64,000 nt of DNA. Source: Caldimonas mangrovi. GTDB taxonomy: Bacteria > Pseudomonadota > Gammaproteobacteria > Burkholderiales > Burkholderiaceae_C. Below are positions 52,139 to 61,780 of the stretch, one piece after another. A program made the position numbers and the translations under genes. The stretch covers positions 248,001 to 312,000 of the forward strand of contig NZ_JAMKFE010000004.1 in assembly GCF_023721835.1 (NCBI RefSeq), read 5' to 3'. How positions within the stretch are numbered: position 1 is the stretch's first letter; the number at the start of each line of letters is the position of its first letter. The notes beneath the pieces were generated by a model. That model made no database searches. It worked only from the letters and a program-made list of their open reading frames with translations, and was not told the origin of the DNA.

Positions 52139-53790
52139 GATCCGAACTTGTGTCTGATGGTCACGGGTTGCCCAGACGTGACGTTGACCGTCACGCTGTG
52201 CGGCGGGAAGGCGTCGTTGCGCACGGTGATCGTGTGCCGGCCCTCGGACAGCGTCAGCGAGCCCAGCGGCGGCACGGTGCCGGCCGGCGCGCCATCGACC
52301 TCGACATGTCCCCAGGGGCTGATCGCCAGGTGGACCTGGCCGGTGGCGACCGCAGCAGGGGCGGCGGAACTCGCGCCGGCGCGATTCGCCTCGCGCTCAC
52401 GCGCACGGCGCTCGCGGGCGCTCTCGACGGGGGGCTTCGCCGCCGCTGCCGGCGCGGCAGGCGCCGTTGCCGTCGGCAACACCGCCGCCGAGGCGGGGTC
52501 GGTCGTCGCTTCGGCCACCACGACGTCGGAGGCGGCCACTGCCGGGGCCACCAGCGTTTCGGCTGCGTCGAGCGCCATCGAGGCTGGCAGTTCGGCGGCC
52601 GAGGCGGCCTCGGCCACCAACGGAGCGCTCTCGGTCGCGACGGGCTCCACCGGTGCGGGCTCGTCGAACATGCCGGCGAGGTTGACGACCGTGGTCAGGG
52701 CCACCACCACCGCTGCGGCGACGGCGAGGGCGCGGCGCTTGCGGCGCGAGCGGCGGGAGTCGGCCTCGAGTTCATCCTGCTGAGCCGCTTCTGCCTGTTC
52801 GTCGAGCCAATGGCGCAGCTCGCGCGACAACACGCGTGCCGAGCGGTAGCGGTGATCGGGCTCCTTCTCCATCGCCCGGGCGGCGATCAGCGACAGCGCC
52901 GTCGGCACCGACGGATTCACCTCGTGAGCCGGTGCCGGCGTGCGCGTGGCCACCGCGGTGGCGATTTCGGTCAGCGTTGCGCCGGTGAAGGGCTTGGTGC
53001 CGGTCAGCAGTTCGTAAAGCACCACACCGAGCGAGAACACGTCGCCGCGCCGGTCCACCGGCGCGTGGCGCACCTGCTCGGGTGCCATGTAGTAGGGCGA
53101 GCCGGCGGCGAAATCGTCAAAGCCCGAGCCGTCCTGCTGGCTGGCGACGCGGGCGATGCCGAAGTCCAGCACCTTGGGCTGCGTGCGTCCGACCATGAAG
53201 ATGTTGGCTGGCTTCACGTCGCGGTGCACCACGCCCTTGGAATGCGCATACGACAGCGCGTCGGCAATGCGGCGCACCAGCAGCGCGGCTTCGACCGGGG
53301 TCGGGCGCCAGCCTTCCTTCAGCAGCTGGCGCAAATCCTTGCCCTTGAGCAGCTCCATCGCGATGTACGCGCCTTGCGGGCTGGTGCCGGCATCGAACAC
53401 CGTGACGATGTGCGGGTGGTTCAGGCCCGCGGCGGCGCGGGCCTCGTTCAGGAACATCGCGTTGAACTGCTCGCGCGCTTCCGGCGAAAGCTCGAGGCTC
53501 AGCGTCTTGATGGCGACCAGGCGCGACAGCAGGGGGTCTTGTGCGGCGTACACGGTGCCCAGCCCGCCTTCGCCGAGCCGGTACTTCAGCGCGTAGCGGC
53601 CGATGTGGCCGATGGTCGGCAGGTCGTGCTCCTGCACCGGGTCCAGGATGGAAGAGTCGCCGGCGTCGGAGCCGAGCGGAACCGGGGCGCTGAAGCGGCT
53701 GTCGTCGTGACGCGACCGGCCCAGGGCGGCACGCTCGGCCTCGAGGGCCTGTTCGGGCGTCATCGCGAAGACGGTCTTCTGGAATTCCAC
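52135..53790 (-). CDS. Membrane Ser/Thr protein kinase with PEGA-like C-terminal domain
   Basis: 551 residues. The cytoplasmic Hanks kinase domain covers about 65-330: Gly loop LGEGGLGTVYAA, Lys in LVAIKTLS, catalytic loop VVHRDVKPANIF, DFG (VLDFGIARV) and SPYYMAPEQ. A basic stretch (RRSRRKRR), one membrane helix (LAVAAAVVVALTTVVNLAGM, about 355-375) and an Ala/Pro/Val-rich linker follow. A periplasmic PEGA-type beta domain (HVEVDGAPAGTVPPLGSLTL) ends the chain. All catalytic residues are present. Coupled to the TssQ-like lipoprotein, which may be its periplasmic partner. Confidence 0.9.
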   Translation of the reverse strand: MEFQKTVFAMTPEQALEAERAALGRSRHDDSRFSAPVPLGSDAGDSSILDPVQEHDLPTIGHIGRYALKYRLGEGGLGTVYAAQDPLLSRLVAIKTLSLELSPEAREQFNAMFLNEARAAAGLNHPHIVTVFDAGTSPQGAYIAMELLKGKDLRQLLKEGWRPTPVEAALLVRRIADALSYAHSKGVVHRDVKPANIFMVGRTQPKVLDFGIARVASQQDGSGFDDFAAGSPYYMAPEQVRHAPVDRRGDVFSLGVVLYELLTGTKPFTGATLTEIATAVATRTPAPAHEVNPSVPTALSLIAARAMEKEPDHRYRSARVLSRELRHWLDEQAEAAQQDELEADSRRSRRKRRALAVAAAVVVALTTVVNLAGMFDEPAPVEPVATESAPLVAEAASAAELPASMALDAAETLVAPAVAASDVVVAEATTDPASAAVLPTATAPAAPAAAAKPPVESARERRAREREANRAGASSAAPAAVATGQVHLAISPWGHVEVDGAPAGTVPPLGSLTLSEGRHTITVRNDAFPPHSVTVNVTSGQPVTIRHKFGS

Positions 53791-53900
53791 GGTGGCAGCT
53801 TAGACCAAGCGATAGGGGGGCTCAATAACGGGAAGCGTGACAAAAGCCCCGCAAATCGGCCCATTGGGTAACTTGCTGTGACGATCCGCGTCTTGACGCT

Positions 53901-55082
53901 TTAGCGAAGAAGTTTTTCGAGCCGGTCAACTGCTTCTTCCAGCAGGTCCATCCGGCTGGCATAGGACAGGCGGAGGTAGCGTTGCGTGTCCGCTGTGCCG
54001 AAGTCGCGCCCGGGCGTCACCGCCAGCTGTGCCCGCTGCATCAGGTCGAACACGAAGTCCCAGCTGCTGGCGTGATGCGCTGAGCAGTCGGCCCAGGCAT
54101 AGAAGGCGCCGTCGGGCAGGACCGGCACGCGCAGGCCGAGCCGCTCCAGCGCCGGCACCAGGAAGTCCCGCCGCGCCTTGAATTCGCGGCGGCGGCGTTC
54201 GTACTCGGCCAGACTCTCGGCCTCGAAGCAGGCCAGGGCCGCGTGCTGCGCGACGGCGGACGGGCAGATGTAAAGGTTCTGCGCGAGCTTCTCGACCACC
54301 GGCACCAGTTCGTCCGGCACCACCAGCCAGCCCAGCCGCCAGCCGGTCATGCTGAAGTACTTCGAGAAGCTGTTGACGGTGATCACGTCGTCGCCCAGCG
54401 CCAGCGCACTGTGGCCATAGGTGTCGTCGAAGCTGAGGCCGAGGTAGATCTCGTCCACCATCGTCACGCCGCTGCGAGCGCGTACCTGCTCGGCGATGCG
54501 TCGCATCTCGTCCGGGTGGATCGACGTGCCGGTGGGGTTGGACGGCGACGCCAGCAGCACGCCGCGCGTGCGTTCGCCCCAGGCCTTCTCGACACATGCC
54601 GCCGTCAGCTGGAAGCGCGCATCGGGGCCGCTCGGGACCATCACCGCCCGGCCGTGTGCCGCGGCGACGAAATGCCGGTTGCACGGGTAGCTCGGGTCCG
54701 GCATCAGGATCTCGTCGCCGGCGTCCACGAGCGCCAGGCAGGCGAGCTGCAGCGCACCCGAGGCACCGGCCGTCAGCACGATGCGCCGGGCCGGCACCGC
54801 CACGCCGAAGCGCTCGGCGTACCAGGTGCTGATGCGTTCGCGCAGCGCTTCCAGCCCGAGGGCCGGCGTGTACTGCGTCAGGCCGCCGCGCACGCAGCGC
54901 TCGGCGGCTTCCTGCACCAGCGGCGGTGCGGTGAAGTCGGGTTCGCCGATGTTCAGGTAGATCATCGGCCGGCCGCCCTGCGCGGGGTCGCACACGGGGC
55001 TGCGTGCGATCTCGGCGGCGGCCTTCGCGCACTCCATCACGTAGAACGGCTCGATGAGCCCGGTACGCGCAGCGAGTTTCAT
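53901..55082 (-). CDS. Pyridoxal-phosphate-dependent aminotransferase (class I/II)
   Basis: 393 residues, fold type I. The PLP lysine is in VNSFSKYFSMTGWRLGW (about residue 236). Other marks: IYLNIGEPDFTAPP near the N-terminus, LTAGASGALQLACLAL, NPTGTSIHPDEM and the terminal RLSYAS. It resembles aspartate/alanine-type transaminases. It follows nusB on the minus strand by 18 nt and may be read through from the rib operon. Specific amino donor cannot be assigned. Confidence 0.88.
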   Translation of the reverse strand: MKLAARTGLIEPFYVMECAKAAAEIARSPVCDPAQGGRPMIYLNIGEPDFTAPPLVQEAAERCVRGGLTQYTPALGLEALRERISTWYAERFGVAVPARRIVLTAGASGALQLACLALVDAGDEILMPDPSYPCNRHFVAAAHGRAVMVPSGPDARFQLTAACVEKAWGERTRGVLLASPSNPTGTSIHPDEMRRIAEQVRARSGVTMVDEIYLGLSFDDTYGHSALALGDDVITVNSFSKYFSMTGWRLGWLVVPDELVPVVEKLAQNLYICPSAVAQHAALACFEAESLAEYERRRREFKARRDFLVPALERLGLRVPVLPDGAFYAWADCSAHHASSWDFVFDLMQRAQLAVTPGRDFGTADTQRYLRLSYASRMDLLEEAVDRLEKLLR

Positions 55083-55099
55083 GACGGTGGGCGCGCGTG

Positions 55100-55591
55100 T
55101 CAGCGGCGGGCGTTGCGCGCGGCCTCGACCTCCACCGGGCGCAGGTCGACCGCGGCCTTGTCGAGCACGCCGTTGACGTACTTGTGGCCGTCGGTGCCGC
55201 CGAAGCTCTTGGCCAGCTCCACCGCTTCGTTGATCGCCACCTTGTACGGCACGTCGATGCAGTGCTTCAGCTCGTACGCGCCGATCATCAGCACCGCATG
55301 CTCGACCGGCGACAGCTCGGTGGTCTTGCGGTCGACGTGGTGGGTCAGGATGGCGTCGAGGTCGGCCGCTTCGCGGATGCAGCCGTGCAGCAGGGCGTCG
55401 AAGTGCGCGCGGTCGGCCTTGTCGTAGCCTTCGATCTCGCGCACGTGCGCCTCGATCTCGCCGGCGTCCGAGCCGGACACCAGCCACTGGTACAGGCCCT
55501 GCAGCGCCAGCTCGCGCGAGCGACGGCGTGCCGATTTCTGCGGCGCGCGCTTCGCGGCCGGCTTGGCCGGGTTCTTTTCAGGAGAGGTCAC
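55100..55591 (-). CDS. nusB: Transcription antitermination factor NusB
   Basis: 163-residue helical RNA-binding protein that helps form rRNA antitermination complexes. Signature segments: [19 protein letters not shown] near the N-terminus and [33 protein letters not shown] near the C-terminus. The basic Lys/Ala N-terminal extension (about 1-20) is common in betaproteobacteria. Overlaps the ribH stop by 4 nt; ribH-nusB is a widespread gene pair. Confidence 0.95.
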   Translation of the reverse strand: MTSPEKNPAKPAAKRAPQKSARRRSRELALQGLYQWLVSGSDAGEIEAHVREIEGYDKADRAHFDALLHGCIREAADLDAILTHHVDRKTTELSPVEHAVLMIGAYELKHCIDVPYKVAINEAVELAKSFGGTDGHKYVNGVLDKAAVDLRPVEVEAARNARR

Positions 55592-56052
55592 GACAAATCT
55601 TCCAACAGGTTCGCCATCTCGACCGCCACCCGGGCGGCGTCACGGCCTTTTTCCTCGACACGGGCCCAGGCCTGCGCTTCGTTCTCGACGGTGAGGATGG
55701 CATTGGCCACCGGCACCTGGTAGTCGAGCGATACACGCGTGACGCCGGCCCCGCTTTCGTTGGCGACGAGCTCGAAGTGATACGTCTCGCCGCGGATGAT
55801 GCAGCCCAGCGCGATCAGCGCGTCGAAGCGCTCGCCGTCGGCCAGCGCTTGCAGCGCCAGCGGCACTTCCAGCGCACCCGGCACCGTCACGTGCTGGATG
55901 TGCTTGGACGCCACGCCGAGATCATGCAGCTGCGCCAGGCAGTTTTCGGCCAGCTTGCCCGTGATGGCTTCGTTGAAGCGCGCCTGGACGATGCCGATGC
56001 GCAGGTCCTTGCCGTCGAGAGATGGGGCCTGGCCTTTGTCAGCGCCTTGCAT
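55588..56052 (-). CDS. ribH: 6,7-dimethyl-8-ribityllumazine synthase
   Basis: 154 residues. Condenses 5-amino-6-ribitylaminouracil with dihydroxybutanone phosphate in riboflavin synthesis; forms icosahedral or decameric shells. Family marks: [57 protein letters not shown] with the catalytic His, and [12 protein letters not shown]. In the minus-strand operon ribD-ribE-ribB-ribH-nusB. Confidence 0.95.
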   Translation of the reverse strand: MQGADKGQAPSLDGKDLRIGIVQARFNEAITGKLAENCLAQLHDLGVASKHIQHVTVPGALEVPLALQALADGERFDALIALGCIIRGETYHFELVANESGAGVTRVSLDYQVPVANAILTVENEAQAWARVEEKGRDAARVAVEMANLLEDLS

Positions 56053-56088
56053 GGGAAGTCCTTCGAGAGAGGAAAGAGGCAGAGCGCT

Positions 56089-57204
56089 TCAACGCGGCTC
56101 CGGCCCGAGAAAACCAGTCACTTCAAAACCATAGCCGGCCACCATGCTGGGCATGCGGCGCGGGCTGCCGAGCAGCCTCATGCGCGCCACGCCGAGGTCG
56201 CGCAGGATCTGCGCCCCGATACCGTAGGTGCGCAGGTCCATCTGGCCGCGCGCCGCGGGCCGCGGCACCGCGTCGTCGCGGAAGTGGTCGAGCAGGTCGT
56301 CGACCGACTCGCCGCAGTTGAGCAGCACCGCCACCGCGGCCGGCTCCTGCTGCAGCCGCGCAAGCGCCTTGCCCAGCGGCCACGAGTGCTGGCATTCGCC
56401 GGCGTCGAGCAGGTTGAACACCGACAGCGGCTCGTGCACTCGCACCAGCACCTCGTCGGCTTCTTTCCACCGGCCCTTCACGAGCGCCAGATGCAGGCCC
56501 TCGGAGCGGTCGCGGAAAGCAACGCACCGGAACTCGCCATGAGGCGTGCACAACGTCCGCTCGCCGGCGCGCTCGATCAGCGACTCGTTGCGGCTGCGGT
56601 ACTCGATCAGGTCGGCGATCGTGCCGATCTTCAGGCCATGCTCGCGCGCGAAGATGTCGAGATCCGGCAACCGCGCCATCGTGCCGTCGTCGTTCATGAT
56701 CTCGCAGATCACGGCGGCCGGTGTCAAGCCCGCCATCCCGGCCAGGTCGCAGCCCGCCTCGGTGTGGCCGGCGCGCATCAGCACGCCGCCTTCCTGGGCC
56801 TGCAGCGGGAAGATGTGGCCCGGCTGGACCAGGTCGCTGGCCTTGGCTTCCTTGGCGACGGCCACCTGCACGGTGCGCGCGCGGTCGGCCGCCGAGATGC
56901 CGGTGGTCACACCGGTGGCAGCCTCGATCGAGACCGTGAACGCGGTGCCGTGCTTGGTGCCGTTGCGGCTTGCCATCGGCGGCAGTTGCAGCCGCTCGCA
57001 GCGGTCTTTCGTGAGCGTCAGGCAGATCAGGCCACGGCCGTGCTTGGCCATGAAGTTGATTGCCGCTGGCGTCACGTGTTCGGCCGCCAGCACCAGATCG
57101 CCTTCGTTTTCACGATCTTCTTCATCGACAAGCACGACCATCCGGCCGGCAGCCAGCTCGGCAATGATCTCGGGAACGGGGGAAATCGGCATGATGGGCG
57201 CCAT
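56089..57204 (-). CDS. ribB: 3,4-dihydroxy-2-butanone-4-phosphate synthase with degenerate GTP cyclohydrolase II tail (RibBX type)
   Basis: 371 residues. The N-terminal RibB domain (about 1-205) is intact: [30 protein letters not shown], and [13 protein letters not shown], which supply the Mg-binding Glu and His. The C-terminal ~160 residues align with GTP cyclohydrolase II but lack its zinc cysteines. The motif after RVHE reads [12 protein letters not shown] with no GD-x8-C-x-C, and the RQEGRGIGL substrate motif is also missing. So the tail is catalytically dead (the RibBX arrangement) and another ribA is needed elsewhere. Starts at 57222, 57204 and 57192 are all possible. Confidence 0.9.
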   Translation of the reverse strand: MAPIMPISPVPEIIAELAAGRMVVLVDEEDRENEGDLVLAAEHVTPAAINFMAKHGRGLICLTLTKDRCERLQLPPMASRNGTKHGTAFTVSIEAATGVTTGISAADRARTVQVAVAKEAKASDLVQPGHIFPLQAQEGGVLMRAGHTEAGCDLAGMAGLTPAAVICEIMNDDGTMARLPDLDIFAREHGLKIGTIADLIEYRSRNESLIERAGERTLCTPHGEFRCVAFRDRSEGLHLALVKGRWKEADEVLVRVHEPLSVFNLLDAGECQHSWPLGKALARLQQEPAAVAVLLNCGESVDDLLDHFRDDAVPRPAARGQMDLRTYGIGAQILRDLGVARMRLLGSPRRMPSMVAGYGFEVTGFLGPEPR

Positions 57205-57228
57205 TGTAGGTGGGCGCCCCAAGGGCGT

Positions 57229-57861
57229 TCAGGTGTTGGGGGCGGTTCCCGCACTCAGCATGCGCTCGACGTAGCGCGCGATCAGGTCGACTTCCAGGTT
57301 GACGCGGCTGCCCGGCTGCAGCGTGCCGAGCGTGGTGTTCTGCACCGTGTGCGGGATCAGGTTGATGCTGAACTCGCAGCCTTCGGGCTGGTCGGCGATG
57401 CGGTTGACCGTCAGGCTGACGCCGTTGACGGTGATCGACCCCTTGTACGCCAGGAAGCGGCCCAGTTCCCGCGGCGCCAGCACCCGCAGCTCCCATGATT
57501 CGCCCACGGGCGCGAAATGCGTCACGCTGCCCAGCCCGTCGACGTGCCCGCTGACCAGGTGGCCGCCCAGCCGGTCGTGCGCGCGCAGCGCTTTTTCCAG
57601 GTTGACAGGGCCCGGGTCGGCCAGGCCGGCGGTCTTCGACAGGCTTTCGGCCGAGATCTCGATCGTGAACGTATGCCGTTCGCGATCGAAGCTCGTGACG
57701 GTCATGCAGGCGCCGTTGAGGGCGATGCTGTCGCCGAGCTGAACGTCGTTGAGGAAGCCGGGCGGCGCCTCGATCGACAGGCGCTTACCGTGCCCGGAGC
57801 TGCTGCCGAGTGTGGAAACGGAACGAATGTGGCCGAGGCCGATGACGATGCCGGTGAACAT
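57229..57861 (-). CDS. ribE: Riboflavin synthase alpha chain
   Basis: 210 residues, two tandem lumazine-binding beta-barrels (about 1-97 and 98-200). Marks: MFTGIV at the N-terminus, [17 protein letters not shown] in the first barrel and [15 protein letters not shown] in the second, and [12 protein letters not shown] at the junction. Dismutates two lumazines to riboflavin and the ribitylaminouracil. Between ribD and ribB on the minus strand. Confidence 0.95.
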   Translation of the reverse strand: MFTGIVIGLGHIRSVSTLGSSSGHGKRLSIEAPPGFLNDVQLGDSIALNGACMTVTSFDRERHTFTIEISAESLSKTAGLADPGPVNLEKALRAHDRLGGHLVSGHVDGLGSVTHFAPVGESWELRVLAPRELGRFLAYKGSITVNGVSLTVNRIADQPEGCEFSINLIPHTVQNTTLGTLQPGSRVNLEVDLIARYVERMLSAGTAPNT

Positions 57862-57897
57862 GGGCGAGATTGTCGCAGGCGCGGGCGTCGGTGACGC

Positions 57898-59004
57898 TCA
57901 GAACCGGTCGCGCCCGGGGGGACGCGCGCGGATGCGCAGGTCCGGACCGATGCGCTCGATCTCCAGGAACTCCAGCTGCGGCGCGTCACGCAACGCGACC
58001 AGGGGGCCGAAGTCCAGCATGTCCCGCCCGCGCCCCAGGAGTCGGGGCGCCAGATACACCAGGTACTCGTCGACCAGGTCTTCACGCACGAAGGAGCCGT
58101 TGAGCTTGTGCCCGGCCTCGACATGCAGCTCGTTGACGCCCCGTGCGGCCAGATCGTTCAGCATCGCCAACAGATCGACCTTGCCATGGGGATTCGGCAG
58201 GCATGCGACCTCCGCTCCGGTCGCGCGCAAGGGGCCGGCGCGCGCGGTCTCCTCGCTTGCGGCGTAGACGAGCACGTCACCGGGGGGCTGCAGGATGCGG
58301 GCCGACGCCGGTGTCTGCAGGCGCGAGTCGACCACCACGCGCAGCGGCTGCCGGGGCGTCTCGACTTCACGCACGTCCAGGCGCGGGTCGTCCTCGAGCA
58401 CCGTGCCGATGCCGGTGAGCAGCGCACCGGCGCGCGCCCGCCACTGGTGGCCGTCCGCGCGCGCTTCGGGCGAGGTGATCCACTGGCTGGTGCCATCGTC
58501 CAGGGCCGTGCGGCCGTCCAGCGATGCGGCGATCTTCATGCGCACCCAGGGACGCCGACGCACCATGCGCGAGAAGAAGCCCAGGTTCAGCTCGCGCGCT
58601 TCGTCGGCCAGCAGTCCGACATCGACCTGGATGCCGGCCGCGCGCAGGCGCTCGATGCCGCGGCCCGCCACGAGCGGATTGGGGTCGGCCACCGCAACCA
58701 CCACTCGGGCAACGCGAGCTGCCACCAGCGCATCGGCGCACGGTGGCGTGCGGCCGTGGTGAGAACACGGTTCAAGCGTGACGTAGGCTGTCGCTCCTTC
58801 TGGCGAGCGGCCCATTTCTCGTGCGATTTCCAGCGCGGCGGCTTCTGCATGGGCCTGGCCAACTGCCCTCGTGTGCGCCGCGATCCTCACGCCATCGGGC
58901 AGCACCAACACACAACCTACGGCGGGGTTGGGCGGGCAAAGCAACTGCGCGTTGCGCGCCTCGCCGAGCGCTTGACGCATTCCAGCAACATCGGACTCGC
59001 TCAT
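57898..59004 (-). CDS. ribD: Bifunctional riboflavin deaminase/reductase RibD
   Basis: 368 residues. The N-terminal deaminase domain (about 1-145) has zinc ligands in GQAHAEAAAL and TLEPCSHHGRTPPCADAL. The C-terminal reductase domain (about 150-365) has RPWVRMKIAASLDGRTALDDG, SQWITSPEARADGHQWRA and NELHVEAGHKLNGSFV. Performs the deamination and side-chain reduction steps. First gene of the rib operon. MSESDVAG at 59004 was preferred over the Met at 59055. No FMN riboswitch consensus is visible upstream. Confidence 0.92.
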   Translation of the reverse strand: MSESDVAGMRQALGEARNAQLLCPPNPAVGCVLVLPDGVRIAAHTRAVGQAHAEAAALEIAREMGRSPEGATAYVTLEPCSHHGRTPPCADALVAARVARVVVAVADPNPLVAGRGIERLRAAGIQVDVGLLADEARELNLGFFSRMVRRRPWVRMKIAASLDGRTALDDGTSQWITSPEARADGHQWRARAGALLTGIGTVLEDDPRLDVREVETPRQPLRVVVDSRLQTPASARILQPPGDVLVYAASEETARAGPLRATGAEVACLPNPHGKVDLLAMLNDLAARGVNELHVEAGHKLNGSFVREDLVDEYLVYLAPRLLGRGRDMLDFGPLVALRDAPQLEFLEIERIGPDLRIRARPPGRDRF

Positions 59005-59141
59005 GGCGTGAATTGTTTCTCGGCTTGTGGAAGGTGCGAGGGCGGCGGGCGCCATTCGTCACACGACGAGGACCAGTCGTCGCGCTCGAATTGTGAGGCT
59101 TCCGGGGCAGGACTACAGTCGCACCAACCCAGAAGGTGACC

Positions 59142-59690
59142 ATGAAAAGCAAACCATCTGCCGGCTTCACGCTGATCGAGGCACTCGTGGTGATCAGCAT
59201 TACCGCGATTCTCGTGGCTATCGGCGTGCCCAGCTTTCAGAGCTTCGTCGCGGGGCGTGCGGTAATCGGACAGGTCAGCGAAGTGGCCAGTGCGTTGCGC
59301 CTGGCCCGCGCTGAAGCCATCAAGCGCGGGGCCCCCGTCACGGTCTGCCGGACAGAAGACCCGCAGGCCGAAACGCCCGCCTGTGCGGCGGATGGCGACT
59401 GGGCCACCGGGTGGGTCGTTTTTGTCGATCGTGGCGCCACCGGCGTGGTCGACGATACCGACGTCGTGGTGCAGGTACACGACGCGGTTGTCAACAGCGG
59501 CGGCATCACGCGGGTCGGTACGACGGCCATTACCTTTCTTGCCAGTGGCGTGGCAGTGGGGGCCGCCGGCAGCTTCATGTTCCGCCCCACCGTTCCCGAG
59601 GGCACCGACGACTACACCCGTTTGAGCCGTCTGGTGTGTGTCAATTTCGTCGGCTCCACGCGCATGGCCGATGGCGAGGTGTGCGTATGA
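59142..59690 (+). CDS. fimT: Type IV minor pilin FimT/FimU (GspH family)
   Basis: 182 residues. A prepilin leader (cleavage G-FTLIEALVVI, with Glu at +5) leads into the N-terminal helix. The GspH/FimT domain follows with RLARAEAIKRGAPVTVCRT and paired cysteines. It is the first gene of the minor-pilin operon that primes type IV pilus assembly. Start at 59142 with AGAAGG 7 nt upstream; the GTG at 59136 is too close to that site. ATGA overlap with pilV. Confidence 0.9.
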   Translation: MKSKPSAGFTLIEALVVISITAILVAIGVPSFQSFVAGRAVIGQVSEVASALRLARAEAIKRGAPVTVCRTEDPQAETPACAADGDWATGWVVFVDRGATGVVDDTDVVVQVHDAVVNSGGITRVGTTAITFLASGVAVGAAGSFMFRPTVPEGTDDYTRLSRLVCVNFVGSTRMADGEVCV

Positions 59691-60256
59691 GCATGAATCG
59701 GCGAACCGTGTCCGTCGGCGCCCTGGGGCGCGCCAGAGGCGCCAGCTTGATCGAGGTGCTCGTCGCCATCCTGATCCTGTCGTTCGGCATGCTGGCCATG
59801 GCGGGCCTGCATGCGGTGGCGTTCAAGTACGGCAAGATGTCGCAATTCCGGGGGGTGGCGACCCAACTGGCGATCGACCTGTCCGACCGCATGCGGGCCA
59901 ACGTGACCGGCGCCATTGCCGGGCAGTACGTGTACACCGAGGCCTACGATCGCGAAGCGGAGGCCGTCACGATACCGACGTGTGCCGACACGACCCGCTG
60001 CACCAGCGCCGAAATGGCGGCACTCGACCTGGCACAGATGCGCAACACGGTGCGTCTGGCACTGCCCGGAGGGGCGCTGTTCGTGCAGCAGGATGCGGCC
60101 GCCGCAAACGTCTACAACATCTGGGTGCTGTGGCTGGACCCGGAGGCGCCGGGCAGTGACGAAGACAGCGACGCCGCCTCCTTCTCCTCGCAATGTGACG
60201 GCATAGATGCCGACGCGCCGCTGCCGCAATGTATGCCGATGAGGATCGCGCTATGA
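59687..60256 (+). CDS. pilV: Type IV minor pilin PilV
   Basis: 189 residues. The class III leader cleaves after RARG, giving ASLIEVLVAILIL (Ala in place of the usual Phe at +1, Glu at +5). The PilV signature LAMAGLHAVAFKYG and DLSDRMRAN follow, then a Cys-containing C-terminal domain. Overlaps fimT (ATGA) and pilW (ATGA). Part of the priming subcomplex with PilW, PilX, FimU and PilE. Confidence 0.9.
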   Translation: MSMNRRTVSVGALGRARGASLIEVLVAILILSFGMLAMAGLHAVAFKYGKMSQFRGVATQLAIDLSDRMRANVTGAIAGQYVYTEAYDREAEAVTIPTCADTTRCTSAEMAALDLAQMRNTVRLALPGGALFVQQDAAAANVYNIWVLWLDPEAPGSDEDSDAASFSSQCDGIDADAPLPQCMPMRIAL

Positions 60257-61146
60257 GCAAGCCCGTGCCGGTTTCCCTCCTGCGCCGGTCGGCTGGCCGC
60301 AGCCTGCTCGAGATCCTCGTCTCGCTCGCGATCGCCGCGGTCATCCTCGGGGCGATCCTGATCGCCGTGTCCGGCACCGGTTTGTCCGGTCGCAAGCACG
60401 ACGCGCAGTCTCGCCTGACCGATGAGGGGCAGATCGCGATGAGCCTCGTGACGCAGCACCTGCGCATGGCCGGCTTCTGGCAGCCCGACTCGGCCGTGCC
60501 TTCGCTCGACACGTCGGCCGGCATGCTGTTCGGTTGCCGCGATGGTTTCAGCAATCCGGATGTCGCCGACGTCGCCAGCCTTGCCTGCGGCGGTGGTGGC
60601 GACAACGATGCCATCGTCGTGCGCTACGACGGGACGCAGCCCGGCGGAGTGGTGCGAGATTGCCTGGGTGCCACGGCTGTGCCGGCCGGGGCCTGGGTGG
60701 ACAACCGCTTCTACGTGGCGGTGAGCCCGGCGACCGGCAACCCGGCCCTGTATTGCCGTGGCAATGGCGGCGGCGGCCCGGAAGTGCTGGTCGACAACGT
60801 CGAGAGCATGCGCATTCGCTACGGTGTGGCTGCCGTCAACAACGATATTCCTTCCGGCCCGACGCTCTTCGACCCCCCGGCTTTCACCGGCGAATCGGTT
60901 CGCTACCTCGAAGCCGATGAGCTGGCCGCATGCACGGTGGGGTCGTTGGCAGCGAACTCCTGGTGCGCCGTCACGAGCGTCCGCCTGTGCCTGGTCCTGC
61001 GCACCGACGACAACGCGGCCGACCAAGCCGGCACGCCGTACATCGACTGCGACGGCAACACTGCGACGCAGGCCGACCAACGCATCCGGCGCGCGATGGT
61101 CACGACGATCAGCCTGCGCAATCGCACGTCCGTCGTGAATCCTTGA
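60253..61146 (+). CDS. pilW: Type IV minor pilin PilW
   Basis: 297 residues. The leader ends SAG, mature start RSLLEILVSLAIAAVILGAI with Glu at +5 (Arg at +1 is atypical). The PilW body has LRMAGFWQPDS and several paired cysteines (GCRDG, SLACGG, DCLGA, YCRGN, SWCAV, CLVL, DCDGN). It joins the pilus-tip complex with PilV, PilX and PilY1. Start overlaps the pilV stop. Confidence 0.9.
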   Translation: MSKPVPVSLLRRSAGRSLLEILVSLAIAAVILGAILIAVSGTGLSGRKHDAQSRLTDEGQIAMSLVTQHLRMAGFWQPDSAVPSLDTSAGMLFGCRDGFSNPDVADVASLACGGGGDNDAIVVRYDGTQPGGVVRDCLGATAVPAGAWVDNRFYVAVSPATGNPALYCRGNGGGGPEVLVDNVESMRIRYGVAAVNNDIPSGPTLFDPPAFTGESVRYLEADELAACTVGSLAANSWCAVTSVRLCLVLRTDDNAADQAGTPYIDCDGNTATQADQRIRRAMVTTISLRNRTSVVNP

Positions 61147-61162
61147 AACCAAAGGCATGCAG

Positions 61163-61780
61163 ATGAACGCTTCGACACCGCGGTTCGCCGCACATCGAAA
61201 CCGGGCGGGCCGCCCGGTCGGGCGCCAGTCGTCCAGGGGCGTGGTGCTGGTCATTGCGCTGATCCTGGTCGTGGTGATCGGCGTCAGCTCGGCGGTCGCT
61301 ATTCGCACATCGCTGTTCGGCGACATGGTCAGCCAGAACATGCGTGCGCAGAACCTCGCGTTCCAGTCCGCCGAACTGGCGCTTCGCTACTGCGAGGGCG
61401 AGGTGCACCGCGTCATCATGGCGGAAGAGGAACTCGGTATCGCCGTGATCTATGGCGGAACCGAAGACGAGTGGCGCAACGAGACCAACTGGGAAGCTGC
61501 AAATGCGGTGCCCGACGATTTTCTGGGTGACAACCTCAGCTATGCGGTGACGCCGCAGTGCATGGTCAAGCAGATCAACTATCTGGATGCCTTCGGTAGC
61601 GCGTCTCCCAAGCCGGATTCGAAATCGCCCCTTGATCAGGGCGGCTTCCCCGTCGAAGAGGTGAAGCTGTTCCGCATCACGGCGCGTGGCTACAGCCCCG
61701 ACTTCCGACGCGACGACGATGGGCTGGCGGTGGCAGGTGCGATGGCCACTGTTCAGTCGACCATCCGGGCCTTGCCATGA
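61163..61780 (+). CDS. pilX: Type IV pilus assembly protein PilX
   Basis: 205 residues. The N-terminal segment QSSRGVVLVIALILVVVIGV is a PilX-type membrane helix, without the Glu5 and usual leader of true pilins, as known for PilX. LAFQSAELALRYCEGEV is the family's conserved helix extension. The start at 61163 has AAAGG 7 nt upstream; the ATG at 61157 is too close. The stop overlaps the first possible pilY1 start. Confidence 0.87.
   Translation: MNASTPRFAAHRNRAGRPVGRQSSRGVVLVIALILVVVIGVSSAVAIRTSLFGDMVSQNMRAQNLAFQSAELALRYCEGEVHRVIMAEEELGIAVIYGGTEDEWRNETNWEAANAVPDDFLGDNLSYAVTPQCMVKQINYLDAFGSASPKPDSKSPLDQGGFPVEEVKLFRITARGYSPDFRRDDDGLAVAGAMATVQSTIRALP

Noticed and set aside
56089-57204. Bifunctional RibBA
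   Set aside because: The cyclohydrolase half lacks zinc cysteines and the substrate motif, so only RibB activity is supported.
59005-59141. FMN riboswitch upstream of ribD
   Set aside because: None of the conserved RFN-element blocks could be found in this short region or in the 24-36 bp before ribB.
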